DNA from: Botryotinia globosa
Taxonomy: Eukaryota > Ascomycota > Leotiomycetes > Helotiales > Sclerotiniaceae
Direction of reading: 5' to 3'
NCBI GenBank assembly: GCA_014898425.1
Contig: RCSZ01000001.1
Span: 496,001 to 560,000 of the forward strand
Length of the DNA stretch: 64,000 nt
Within the stretch, counting starts at the first letter, position 1; the number at the start of each line of letters is the position of its first letter. The position numbers and the translations under genes were made by a program. Shown one piece after another: positions 1 through 11,680 of the stretch. Below the pieces are notes generated by a model. It did no database searches and was not told the DNA's origin. It saw nothing but the letters and a program-made list of their open reading frames with translations.

Positions 1-1
1 G

Positions 2-430
2 TTAGGGTTGGAAATAGCCACCGGGTTTGGACTTCCAAAGAATGGCTTTAAGAAGCCAACCACAATTACATACAAGAATGTTCCCAATCAAAACTAGGGC
101 CCTGACGCGGACAAGACAATTACAGTGGTTGATTTGGTGGCTACCTTCAATGACATAAGAAACAAGGCATTGATCGAGAAAGGGTTTGAAGGGGGGAAAG
201 GGACTCTGTTAAATTTCGAAGACTGGGTGGACAACTACGGCAACAAGGCTAAAAAGGCTCGAGTGGACCAGATTATCAAGAGTCTTCAATTTCCCACAGG
301 ACTACTCTTACTCTGTGGACTTCCGCGAAGAATCAGATCAACCGCCCTGTGTGCTAGATTTAGCTAAGTTCTTTCCCAGAAGAATTGTAAGAAACTCAGG
401 TCATACCTTAGTTACTATGTTACTTCGGAT
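2..430 (+). pseudogene. degenerate coding remnant, unknown family
   Basis: The frame starting at base 2 reads as protein-like sequence (TGFGLPKNGFKKP...) up to an in-frame TAG at about 95. It then continues in the same frame for about 68 codons to about base 300 (LLNFEDWVDNYGNKAKKA). The protein-like signal then moves to another frame (DYSYSVDFREESDQPP...). The frame change falls at a CAG that could be a 3' splice site, but I found no convincing matching donor. There is no ATG start in the visible part and the gene would extend left of the window. I do not recognise the family. One stop plus one frame change suggests a decayed gene, or less likely a multi-exon gene cut by the window edge. Confidence 0.3.
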
Positions 431-1207
431 TTATTTCTGACATATTTCTTTATGATTTCGGGGACCGCTTCTTCATGTGATATGTTAACATTTGTGTACA
501 TAGCATAATAGTCATATCTTTGCGTCTTGTGTGCCAAAACTCGTTGGTTTATGGTGACAGCATCTATGTTTATGGTAGATATAATTTGAAACACACGGTG
601 CTCACATGTTTTGAGACATGGGGGATTCAATGTAGTTAGAGCTCTCAAGATCTAGAACTCTTTTTCTGAATAAGCCATGATTAGAACTTGTCCATGGTAG
701 ATTCTCTAAAAAGCCAGCGATCTGATAAAATTTCGATTTAAGATTTCCCAATCGGAGTGAAACGTGGATTCGATGACATTTCGGATATTCTAGCAAGTAT
801 TACCACAAAAGGAAAGTTTGCAAGAACCGTTGTACCGACAGTGCGATTAAAGCGAGAACACTGCATTTTTGAAATTGGCCGTCAGGTGATCGTTCGAAAA
901 AGAAACTCGTTCGCTGCAATTTCTCCTTGTGTGGTGTAATTCATTCTATTAATGAATCACGGGTGGTTCTTTGGGGGCTAGAGGGGACCGTGACTTTTCT
1001 CTATACTGAGGATCACTTCGGATGAGCCCGTTGCTAGCCTGAGCTCCAGTAGCTACCCGCTGCAGTAATCTGTGAGGATGATCTCCCATTCTCTACAATT
1101 TATCTACCTTGTATTTTTGCAATTACTGCAATGGCTCAATGCGACATAGCTTCCTCATTGACTCGCCGGTTTCGCATATCTGTTAAATGATCCCAAAATA
1201 ACAGCTA
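431..1207. other. intergenic, no gene seen
   Basis: Only short overlapping open frames on both strands, none with codon use or motifs that suggest a protein. It ends at the left terminus of the foldback element. Confidence 0.5.
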
Positions 1208-2023
1208 AGTCGACCACCCTACTTTCGGGCCACCCCTCTTTCGGGCCACCCTTTTACACCAAAAATTACTTTTTTGGTCTATTAATATCTCTATCAATAT
1301 TGAATATAATTTAATAAAAATTTAGATTTATATAATTTAAATTATTCTAAGCTTATATTAAATTTTTTAGAATTTTAGGATTTTTTTGGATCGATTTTTA
1401 GAGTTTCAAAATATCGATTTTTAATTTATATATAAATCATATACAAATTTAAAATTTTATAAAATCTTTAATAACTTTTTAATTATAATTATTAAAAGAA
1501 AATTATATATCTTTTTGAAAAATTCAAATCTGAATCTATATAAAAATTCAAAAAAAAATTCAAAAAAATGAATAAATATAGAGATATAGTATATAGTGAA
1601 TTAAGAGTAGTATAAATAATCCCTGTAATTTTGAGGATACCCTTTTAAATATTTATTTATAAGAAATTTTTCATTTTTTTAAGGTTTTTTAGATTAAATT
1701 TTTTATAAATTTATAATAAAAATTTATAATTTATTTTTAATTATTTTTCTTTAAAAGTTATTATAGATTTTATAAAATTTTAGATTTGTATGTAATTTGT
1801 ATGTAATTAAAAATCGATATTTCGAAGTTTTAGAAATCGATCTAGAAAAATCCTAAAAATCTAAAAATTTCAAAATAGATTTGAAATGATTTGAATTATA
1901 TAGATTTCAATTTTTATCGAATTATATTCAATATTGATAGAGATATTAATAGATTAAAAAAGTGATTTTTGGTGTAAAAAGGTGGCCCGAAACAGGGGTG
2001 GCCCGAAAGTAGGGTGGTTGACT
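1208..2023. mobile_element. foldback/long-TIR element, copy 1 (non-autonomous)
   Basis: The element is 816 bp and bounded by the dinucleotide TA on both sides (1206-1207 and 2024-2025), as expected for a TA target-site duplication. The left end reads AGTCGACCACCCTACTTTC and the right end is its near-perfect reverse complement. The motif TTTCGGGCCACCC occurs twice in the left arm, and near-copies occur in the right arm. Complementarity continues well inward: the blocks around CGATTTTTAGAG (about 1390) and CGATATTTCG (about 1815) pair, so each arm is several hundred bp and the whole element could fold into one long hairpin. There is no coding capacity. The ends are GC-rich and the interior is very AT-rich. 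Related copies lie at 45910-46710 and, as a fragment, near 24952. Confidence 0.8.
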
Positions 2024-2025
2024 TA

Positions 2026-2599
2026 ATCTCAACACCACATCTAATTCAACCCGAGAGTTATGACTAAATACAATACTCCGACGTCAACCTCTGGTGAAAT
2101 CATCACGATTTCCTTGACAACGAAAGAAGAGAAAGGTAGAATCGCGTTGAGAATTCCCATCGCAAAGATAGTTTGAATTTTCATCAGGCACTACCTGCAA
2201 TTAATGTCCACGAGTACTTGTGTTCCGATGGATCATCTACCCCGATCATCTCCCAGCATAAAACCAAGCAAACAAGATGGATATTACAAACAAGTCTCCT
2301 TAAATAAGAAACGATCATTTAATCGAGAAACTCAAGAGATGAAACGAAGTTGGACATTCACTGCACAAAATAAAATCGAAACGACTTTCCAAGTTAGCGG
2401 TGACTTATTTCGTAGACGAGAAAAACTTAGTTTGGTAAACATGATCGTATATCAACTCCGTGACACGGAATTATACAAATATTCATGTTCTCATACTCAT
2501 CTGAGCTTCTCATCTCATCTCATAAGATCCCTCCCAATCCCAATCCAAATCCAATCATCTCCTATCCCACCCCACCCCAAATCCATCCCCCAAACCCCT
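2026..2599. other. intergenic/3' flank, no gene seen
   Basis: This lies between the foldback element and the stop codon of the secreted protein on the minus strand. From about 2540 it is C-rich with CCCCA/CATCC runs. No gene is supported. Confidence 0.5.
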
Positions 2600-3790
2600 C
2601 TAAGTATGACCCACCAACCCCGCCTGAGGCGCATTATCAGGATTTGTATTCGCCCCCTCAAATCCCAACGCTGTATTCCACGCATCCGCGGTCGTCACAT
2701 CCCTCGTACCCAACGCGCTAATTTTCGTCTTCGCATCCGCACACGCCGTCTTCGCCGCCGCATTCGCATTGCACACATTAGCCAACTGATCACAGATGCG
2801 ATTAGTGATGATATTAGGATTAAGTGCTTCTTGCTGGCCCTTGTTGACTAAGGGATCGATGGCTTGGAATGTGAATTCGGTGTCTTTGCGACCGTCGAGA
2901 CCGGCTTCGAATTTGATGGTGGGGACGCAGAGACCGAAGTCGAGACCGGTGATGGAGGAGGCTTGGGAGCTTGAGGATGTGGAGTTGGTTAACGCGGCAG
3001 AGGAGGATGAGGAGGATGAGGAAGCGGCGGGAGTGGCTGCTGCGGCCATAGTGACAGTGACGAGAGTTGTACCTCCACAAGCAACTGCACTTGAAGAAAC
3101 TGCAGCGACAGCTGCCACAGCCACACTCGAAATACCCGAAGAAGCAGCACTAGCAGTGGAATTCGAAGTCGACACACTTCCACCTGCAGCGGAAGATCCA
3201 GATGGAGTTCCCTTATTTCCCGCGGCATCGGTAGTTGTGAAATTTGAGAATCTCTGCGCAACCATCACATCCGCAACACTAAGACCATCTGCCGCAAATG
3301 GAGTTGTGGTACTCGTTGCACTATTTGCATTCTCCGTGGCGCTTCCTCCTACAGCTGGATCGATCAAAGGAACAACACCACGAAGAGCAGCTGTAGTAGG
3401 CAAAGTTGGGTCAGAACAGATGCTTGGGACGGAAACGACAAAAGGATTAAAATTTTGTTCGGCAGCTACGAGACCGCGCGCTGCGGAGATCACAGCGGGG
3501 TCGTTGCCAAGTTGTGCAACGATGGCATCGGCTTGGGTGAGTTTTGCGCAGGGGTTGGCAGCCGCGAGGAGGAATTGAATGGAGCCCCCTCCAAGGCTTG
3601 CAGCTGCACCCGAGGTTCCGAAACCACCGAGAGCGGTAATGGCAGCGATTGCTCCGTTTCCTTGTTCTTGACCGAAACTAAGATTGAAAAGTTAGGATAT
3701 GTGCACAACTGGAGCATTTGTTGATAAGTAGATATACCGAGCTTCGGCCAAAGCCACTAGCAAAGAAGTGAGGATGGTCTTTGAAAACAT
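2600..3790 (-). CDS. secreted Ala/Ser-rich protein, function unknown
   Basis: Two exons, 3738-3790 and 2600-3677, are joined over a 60-nt intron (GTATAT...CTTAG) to give about 376 residues. The start is an ATG followed by a hydrophobic leader (MFSKTILTSLLVALAEA), a typical fungal signal peptide, so the protein is probably exported or wall-bound. An Ala/Gly-rich N-terminal region containing NPCAKLTQADAIVAQLG is followed by a central low-complexity Ser/Ala/Thr/Val linker at about residues 150-260, including a long run of serines. The C-terminal part has a few cysteines (LDFGLCVPTIKFEAG, ICDQLANVCNAN). This is the layout of fungal surface proteins that databases sometimes label circumsporozoite-like, a name with no functional value. 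No enzyme motif or C-terminal GPI tail was recognised. A long antisense open frame over the same DNA is a shadow of the biased codons. Confidence 0.75.
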
Positions 3791-5099
3791 GTTGATTTGA
3801 TTGGGTTTGATATCGATGTGATAGATAGGTATTGGTTTTGAAGAAAGGTAATATGAAGGATGACTATCTAAAAACTAAAATATTGGACCGGCCTGATTTG
3901 AAGGATGTATTTAATGAAAGTTTAGATAATATTATAGCAAAGAACGCGGTAGTTCACAGAACTAAATGAATAAAAAGACAGCCAAACTGTGGATTGAGAG
4001 GAGGATTGAATAGATGATGATGAAAAGAAAATTATCGAAGGAGAAACATGTTGTACTTATACATGACGAGAATGAGATTCAACTCCGAGAGACGATTAAT
4101 CAATTGTCTGGTGACCATTTCAAACTTTGCATGCTGGTAGGAAATCATACTATGCGGCGGTTAAGTTTACTGCTTGAACAACGTCTATACCGTTGAAGCT
4201 AGCAAGGAGATTCAGGAGATAGGACGAAAATACTAGGGCTGATACAAACTTCAGATGACAGAACCTAGCTGACATCATTGACTTGAACTTAAACTTGTGA
4301 GAAACCCTAGTATTTTTCATCTCACTCAATTTTTGCGCGATTAATTACCACCCTTTGCATCAAGGGACCGAACGATATTATCATTTCTGAATCATTCCAG
4401 ACATCAGATGAAGCCACTTCAAGTCTCACTTTTCACCACCTCAAACGTCTTGTGCCTCTGCCATAAGCTTACCATAGAATGTAACCGTACCCCTTGTCGG
4501 AACATTTTGGTTGGGTCACTTAATTTGGCAGTTCTGTAAAACATACGGTCCACTCAATGAAATCTGGGGAAACAAGCTACCAGATAGATCGTAAGCTTAA
4601 GTGTTTTAAATTAAAATTGATTGAAAATCTCCGCAACCCCCCTGTATTCCAAAACCCTTGCATTCCGAGATCGCTTATCTTGTTTTTAGTCTCCGTCGGA
4701 AGCCAAGACTTGAGACGAAGTTGAGACAAGGGGGGTTTTTAGCAGGGATCTAGCGCGGTCGGAATACCACAACAAGATCTTCAGTAAAGATTCATGGGTC
4801 TGGAACATCAATACCGATTTTATCACAGCACTACACTGATGAATAAATAGTAAGGATCCAAAGAATGTTTTGGTAAGCTTCCTCTGCATATTCTTAACGT
4901 GTTGCCAAGATGAGCTCTCGCCCTATCAAAAAAATTCGAGGGACTCGTAATCAGAACAGGAGAGGGGTTTCTGTATGTTGGCAAGAATAGTCGTGATGTG
5001 ACACTCCCATCTTCAATTTTTGTTATCCAATCTTCATTTCAATCGCAAGAAATCATGCGATATAATATTCATCGGATCTTGCAAATCATAATATACCAA
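3791..5099. other. intergenic, no gene seen
   Basis: This is the upstream region of the secreted-protein gene and the downstream region of the P450, both on the minus strand. Short frames only (largest about 67 codons), none convincing. Confidence 0.5.
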
Positions 5100-6987
5100 T
5101 TAATTATGCGTTCTTCTTTCGATCCTCGCCGGCATCCCATCAGATGGTTTAGCACTTGCAATTAGTTCTTGATAAGCACGATCTCCTGAAGTTTTGTTAG
5201 CATCACTGATATCACTCTGATCTTGCAGAAGAAATCCTCTCACCGAACATTCCACGTGTACCATTAAGAATACCACCAGGTTCCTTCCTACCAAGTTTTC
5301 GATCCCAAGTCTCGTAGTCGGACTTGATGTCGAATTCTCTCAAAGTCATAGCCATAACAATCTTCATTTCAAGAAGAGCAAGTTCTTGTCCTATGCAATC
5401 TCGGGATCCCCTTTCAAATGGTCGCCAAGCATTCTTTGGGATTTCTTGAAAGTTGTCCGGTGCAGGCATGAATCGTTCAGGGATGAATTCGTAGGGGGAA
5501 GGGAAGAGATCCTCTCGGTGATGTATGGTATGAACACAAACCATTACCATGAAATCCTTAGTGGGGTATCGCCGACCTTCATATTCAAGCACAAGATCAT
5601 CTCCATGTCGCGCTGTGTCTGCAGGTGGGTACCTCCGGAGAGTTTCCTTAACACAGCTAAACACGTATGGTAACTGATTTACTATACTCGGGTTTTCTTT
5701 GATCATATCTCCCGTTCTTGAAGTGTCCTTTCCAAATACCCTATCCAATTCATCTCGCGCTTTGGCTAAACATTTAGGATTTTTACCTAGGAGATGATAC
5801 GTGTAGGCAATAGTACTCGAAGTAGTGTCGTGGCCAGCGAATAGAAACGTTTTCATTTGATCGATTGATACTTGCTTGAAAGTTTCATCCAATCCTCGAT
5901 CGCCCAGTGCGACATTGTCCTCCTCTTGTTGAAGAATATATTCGTCGAGAGCAGTATCAATAACAGGCTTTTTCTTACTTTTTGTGACACTCCCTTCCTT
6001 CTCTGCGAATCGAGTATCCAAGACTTTGTTAAGATAGCCGTCCATTTTCCATTCATAATACTTTCGCATAATAGGGCCTAATGGGTTTAGATTTACCAAT
6101 GGATTTGTCGCAACAATTTTTGGCGTCCAAGAAATAGAATTTCGAAAATATTCGACCAGTTCACTCTTCATTGTTTGAGAATTCAAACTAATATCTAGAA
6201 CAACATGGCCCATTATATCAATAGTCAAAAATGCAGCGGCTTCTTCAATTGGATAGACTTCTTCCGTGTCGGCAAGTTTGCCCAAAACATCGCGAAATAT
6301 TTCTACCTCGTCGACAAGACTTGGCATAAGTGTTGTTAGATGCGCAAGAGCAAACCCTTGATTGAATAGTGCCCGGTTCTTCTTCCATTCCAAACCTTCC
6401 GTAAGTAGAATACTTCTCTTTCCGGTGATATGGCCAACATATTGCCCAGTGACAACTGACTTTGGCAGTGAGTGGCTTTGCGTGCATTGTGCAGCGAGAT
6501 TCTTTCCAACGTCAGTTGTGTTACGATACCTATGGCTGCTTTCTCATGAAGTATGATGGAAGAAATAAACGTACCGGATCACAAATGATAATTTGTCTCC
6601 AACGAAAGAATGGCCAGTTGTCCAGGATAAACATGTCCCTTAAGTTGTATTTGTCGTATACCATGGTCATAATACCATGAGGATGTGCAGTCATTGGTGC
6701 GTGAGCATATTGATCGCCCATGGATTTCAATGTGCCCAGTAAAGTACTGAAAGGCGGGCAAGGTATCCCAGATGCCTATTGAGTTGGTCAGCACGTGCAG
6801 AATTGGAGGAGAAATTGTTATTTACATATTCCTTGTACGATTTTCTATATTGAATGAATCTTACTACCCAAGCTGCGATAGTTATGGCGAGAATCGTGGC
6901 AATAAGCGCCATGACCTTATTGGAAGGCCATATATTGCCAGTGAGACCAGAGCTGTTCCCAAGAGATAACATTGTTTGGTTTACCAT
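5100..6987 (-). CDS. cytochrome P450 monooxygenase
   Basis: Four exons: 6826-6987, 6575-6775, 5244-6501 and 5100-5185. Introns of 50, 73 and 58 nt join in frame to a protein of about 568 residues, full length for a microsomal fungal P450. A membrane anchor lies at residues 25-45 (KVMALIATILAITIAAW), followed by a Pro-rich hinge (ASGIPCPPF). The I-helix oxygen-binding motif is AGHDTTSS, the K-helix ExxR motif is ETLRR, and the haem-binding loop is FERGSRDCIG with the cysteine ligand. The last exon (GDRAYQELIASAKPSDGMP) is needed for a normal P450 C-terminus. Stopping at 5212 instead would read into intron 3. It should act at the endoplasmic reticulum with cytochrome P450 reductase. The substrate cannot be told. 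The next gene, a kynurenine monooxygenase on the same strand, is not an obvious partner. Confidence 0.9.
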
Positions 6988-7742
6988 GTTGAATGTTTAG
7001 TGAAATTTCGAAGCAAAAGGATGTCGAGAAGGCTACGCGTTGAAGCTGTGAAACTTGCACAGTGTTGATGGGTAACACATTGTGCTCCTTCGAATTGATA
7101 CAAAGTTAGCAATCCAGTATAGGATATATACTCGAGAATAGTCTCGATAATTGATGCTTCACCAACCGCCTCTTAACAATCACAGTAAGTATAACGAAAC
7201 GCGTACGAAGTCGATGGTTTACAATAACAATCGATTATTTGAACAACAATGTCGGAAATTAATCCAGCGAATCAACCGAAGTTCAACCACATTCCGTGTG
7301 GGTTGCATAAGCGAAGTCGAATCACGATCTGGGCACCCTTCTCTCTGACCTTGGTATGTTCCACCAGCGAGGATCAACTTGTATTCGGGAGATCAACCTT
7401 GAACAACGGAATTTGGATGGATGTCTGACCTGTTCAAGAAACAAGGAGCGAAGATGGAAACCCCGAAGTAGGTAGTTCATAGTTCGAGGGCATATATTCA
7501 TGATATCATGCAATTAAACATCGCAGAACATGAGATGCATATTGGACAAGAGATCCATTTAGTAGGAGAATGTAATTTCCTTTTCGAAAGCTACATTCGT
7601 GAGAATTCAAGATATATTTCTACAAATGGTATATACTCGTCTCTACTAGTAATCTAAAACTCGCTCTCCATCGCTATAATACAAGAAGTGGAAAATGTCT
7701 ATAAACAAAATCATAAATATATGAACCAACGCATATAATTCC
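6988..7742. other. intergenic, no gene seen
   Basis: Upstream region of the P450 and 3' flank of the kynurenine monooxygenase gene. Short unconvincing frames only. Confidence 0.5.
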
Positions 7743-9765
7743 TCAAGCAGTCTTCCATCCTAACAACGCTCCCAGCCTCGCTACATGTTTCATGAATCCC
7801 CTCGTGGGGGAATGAGCTCTCCTCCATCTATAATATGCCAACAATCCCCCAATTACGATCGGTGAAGTCAATACACTCACCAAACCAACTATGATCAATT
7901 TGCCTTGTTTCTGGCTCTTCTTTACAATCTCGGAATATCGCTCGTTGCTAAAACTAACACGAGAGTACTTGGTTTGCCATCCAAGACGAGGTACGTATAC
8001 ACTCAATGTTTCTTCTAACCATTTGCGGAATTTGTAGACCGGTGAGATAACGGCTGCGCGCATTTCAAAGTAGTTTTCGAAGGCTAGATCATTGATAGCG
8101 TGTGCATCAGCTTTACGGATTTCGGAGTAAACGCTCAGAGCAACAGAGCGACAGGCTTCGGTGCTGAGAAGGGGGAAATTGCGCTTCTCATCATCGAGAA
8201 CGGAATAGAGAACACGGACATCTTCCAGACCCGCGTTCATTCCTTGTCCGTAAAATGGAACCATGGCGTGAGCAGCATCACCGAGGATGACTACTGAATC
8301 TTGGAAGTGGTAGGGTTTGCATTTTATGCTTATGAGTGGAAGATGTGGGTTATTTTTGAATGATGATATTAGAGAAGCATGGGCGATTAGTTTTGTGACA
8401 CCTGGGAAATGCTCGTCGAAGAAAGGGGGGACATCTTTAGGATCGGTTTCGAGCTCATTGAACGATTTCGATGGCATGAAGAGAGTACAAGTGAATGAGC
8501 CATCCTAATTTATGTAAGAAGATAGTCGAGAGAAAAAAGAAAAAAGGGGCCTACATACCGTGCTAGGGATTGCGATGAACATGAAATCTTTACCGGGCCA
8601 GATATGTAAGTGGTGTGGAGATATTTTAAAACGAGATGCTGGATCCTCCCCAATTTGCTCTTGAGCATCTATAGTGAACTCACACCACAAAGTGTCGATG
8701 TACTCTTGCTGATAATCCATTCGGAGATATTTCATCAAGTGATAACGTGTAGCTGAATGAGCCCCATCAGCTCCAATGAGGAAGTCAAAATCCACTTCAA
8801 CTTCTTGATCTCTAATTTCGACGGACCATTGAAGTGATTTGCCACCGTGAACTTCAAACCATGCCTTTTTGTTTCTAAAATCAGCTCCTGTTAGTTTGTG
8901 GTTGAACTTGAATTTGACATTAGGAAGAGACTCGAGCTCATCGAGTAATCTTTTATTGAGATCCCCTCTGTCCACGGCATATATTGACTGGGAACCGGAT
9001 TAGTGATGAGGTTACAACTGTAGTCATAGATATTCATACTCTTCCATGGATATCATAGTCTTGTGATTGTTCGTAAAGCTCCTTATTAGCCGTTTCGCCG
9101 TGAATCATCCTACCTGCCATCGGTATCGCCTCTTTCATGATACTATCAAGAAGTGCTGTGCGCCCCGATTGTCTTATGGCATTGATTCCCCGCTCTGATA
9201 GAGCGAGATTGATAGATTTTGTGAAATTGAGAGGTGTTGTGGAAGGATCCCGAAGATCTAGGAATTTGTTAACGGGGGAGGTTATAAGATTGACCAATAA
9301 GTTCACAAGCCCACGTAGCAATGGTGATAGGATTTTGTTCTCCACTGATGTATACATCTATAGAGAACTGGAAAAGGATACAATATACTGAACTGAACTT
9401 GATCTGGCCTTCCGCAATACCACCAACATAGAAGTTTCTCCCTGGAAGATTTGTGGCGATACCCTCACATGACTCATCTACATGAAGGAAAAAGAATTTC
9501 AGAATCAAAGTCTCTGTGCCGGATTGAGAGTGAACTTTCACTGAGTATGGTTTATATCACATAGAGACTCTCTGTGACATTCCTCGGGTAGTCCCTGCGC
9601 ATTGCAAACTATTCAGGCAAAAGAATGATAGAATCAAAACGTACCACTTCGGAGTTCATATATTTCTACATCATCCCCTCGTTGAGCTGCATAGAGAGCT
9701 GCTAAAGCTCCGACTGGACCAGCTCCAATAATAACAGTCTTTTGTCTTGAAGATTGTTCAGACAT
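7743..9765 (-). CDS. BNA4: kynurenine 3-monooxygenase (NAD de novo synthesis)
   Basis: Four exons: 9645-9765, 9040-9257, 8559-8987 and 7743-8504, giving about 509 residues. The FAD-dependent enzyme hydroxylates L-kynurenine to 3-hydroxykynurenine with NADPH and O2 in the tryptophan-to-NAD pathway, at the mitochondrial outer membrane. The N-terminal Rossmann motif is [10 protein letters not shown] (residues 11-20). [10 protein letters not shown], typical of the family, follows at the start of exon 2. Next come the FAD motif [10 protein letters not shown] and the second FAD motif [23 protein letters not shown]-terminal hydrophobic segment ([18 protein letters not shown]) is the expected membrane anchor. 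Introns 2 and 3 are of normal size (52 and 54 nt), but intron 1 is 387 nt. Exon 1 ends in YELRS and exon 2 resumes DLRDPSTTP, which matches the family without a missing piece. The gene is divergent from MAP1. Confidence 0.93.
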
Positions 9766-10197
9766 ATTCGATTGAAATGTCAACTCAAACAGATTGAGGC
9801 AAATTGTTGAGAATTCTATCTATGACATCTTGAAAATATATAGTACTCCGGTCCGGTAATTTCATTTGCGAAGGGTCTGTTTGGTAAGACTTTAGAATTT
9901 TAGAAATCATTTCACTAAAATCACCCCTCATTTCACGTGATCATATGATTTTATGAAACATTGTGAACGCTAAGCCGAAGCAAGACACCGCCTTAGCACA
10001 AACTGTTAATTTAATTGGTTACTTTGCCTCTACGCCCTTTCTAGAACACTTTTTGGCAACACGGCTGACAGAAATTTACCAGAAATTTCGCCTTGTCCTA
10101 CTACACACTAGGTTACAACAAAGCTGTTTAACCATCAAGGTCTTTCGGAAAGTCTGTATATTCCCATGTTATAAGTTTCTTGCAGATCTCCTTCACC
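9766..10197. promoter_or_regulatory. shared upstream region of BNA4 and MAP1
   Basis: These 432 bp separate the two divergent start codons and must hold both promoters. No TATA box or factor site stands out. A short open frame just inside it has no support. Confidence 0.5.
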
Positions 10198-11680
10198 ATG
10201 TCATCAGAAGATTCGGCATCTCCCAGGAAATGCATAGGCGTTGATTGCGAGAATGAAGCTGGCTCGTTACAATGTCCAACATGTTTAAAGCTTGGCACGA
10301 AAGATAGCTTTTTCTGTTCGCAAGATTGTTTTAAGAAGAGTTGGGTATGTACACTTCAATCCTGTCTAATCCATCATGCAAAGCATTTGGAACCTCTCGG
10401 GAAATTGGCGGAGCATCAGGTGTCGTCCACTTTGACTGCCCCTCTGAGGAAGTTTTGGAGACGTCAATTGTTCAACCCAGCGCAATGCTAACAACGATCG
10501 CAGAGTGAACATAAGAAAGTCCATAAGTCACAGAGTAATTTCCTCAGTACTATCTTTACCCCAAAAGTTGTTTCTAAACCCGATCCAGCTACCGGACTAT
10601 TCAATCCATTTCCTACCTTTCCATTTACCGGATCTTTACGACCTGTTTACCCATTATCCGACCACCGAGAAGTACCAAAGACTATTCAGCACCCCGATTA
10701 CTGGAGAGATGGCGTTCCACGCAGCGAAAGAACTAGTCAAAGGAACAAAATTGAGATATTGAACAAGGAACAGCAGGAAGGCATGAGAAAGGTTTGTCGA
10801 TTGGGTAGAGAAGTTTTGGATATCGCAGCCGCAGCCGCTAAACCTGGAGTTACTACCGACTACATCGACGAGATCGTACACAAAGCTTGCTTGGAGAGAA
10901 ACGTGAGTACCTTGTCGTGAGATAAATTGAATTTACTGATCAGCCTAGTCGTATCCTTCTCCTCTCAACTACTGCGATTTTCCAAAGTCCGTCTGCACAT
11001 CCGTCAACGAAGTCATTTGCCATGGTATTCCAGATAGGCGAGTTTTGAAAGATGGAGATATTCTGAACATCGATGTTACACTCTATCATGGAGGCTTCCA
11101 CGGCGATCTCAACGAAACATATTATATTGGTGACAAAGCAAAGGCGGACCCGGACACAGTGCGAGTTGTGGAAGCTGCACGAGAATGTTTGGATCTAGCC
11201 ATCAACACCGTTAAGCCTGGAGTACTATTCAGAGATTTTGGAAACGTTATAGAAAAGCGCGCCAAGGAGTCGAATTGTAGCGTCATCAAGGCATATTGTG
11301 GTCATGGAATCAACAGCTTGTTTCATTGCGCACCAAACATTCCTCATTATGCGAAGAATAAGGCTGTAGGTACAGCAAAACCTGGAATGTGCTTCACAAT
11401 CGAGCCCATGATTGCATTAGGAACACACAAGGATAAGACTTGGCCAGATAACTGGACTAGTGTCACTCAAGATGGAAAGAAAACTGCCCAATTTGGTATG
11501 TAATTTGGGACTTCATTAACTGTGATCGCTTACTAACATCTAACAGAGCATACTCTTTTGATCACAGATGATGGTTGTGAAATATTGACAGGAAGACTAC
11601 CTGACTCTCCTGGTGGTCCCATACCAATGCCAGTCGTTGCCGAGGAGACTAATGGGGAGACGAAGGAAGTGGCCGCTTGA
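10198..11680 (+). CDS. MAP1: methionine aminopeptidase 1 (MetAP1)
   Basis: Exons 10198-10344, 10504-10902, 10949-11495 and 11547-11680 join in frame to about 408 residues. The cytosolic, ribosome-associated metalloprotease removes the initiator methionine from nascent proteins. The N-terminus carries the eukaryote-specific zinc-finger region with cysteines in [18 protein letters not shown] and [12 protein letters not shown]. The catalytic pita-bread domain follows, with [11 protein letters not shown], the metal-binding aspartates in [18 protein letters not shown] (about D224 and D235), the histidine region [17 protein letters not shown], and glutamates in TIEPM and QFEHTLLIT. The ATG at 10198 gives [12 protein letters not shown]. 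An upstream in-frame extension exists but lies in the leader. The first intron (159 nt) is longer than the others (46 and 51 nt). Confidence 0.93.

Noticed and set aside
2796..3578. 260-codon plus-strand open frame
   Set aside because: Antisense of the secreted Ala/Ser-rich gene. GCx/TCx codon bias opens the opposite frame, and the minus-strand gene has a signal peptide and a spliced start.
5212..5243. Stop of the P450 at 5212
   Set aside because: The frame there reads into an intron. Splicing to 5185 gives the expected P450 C-terminus.
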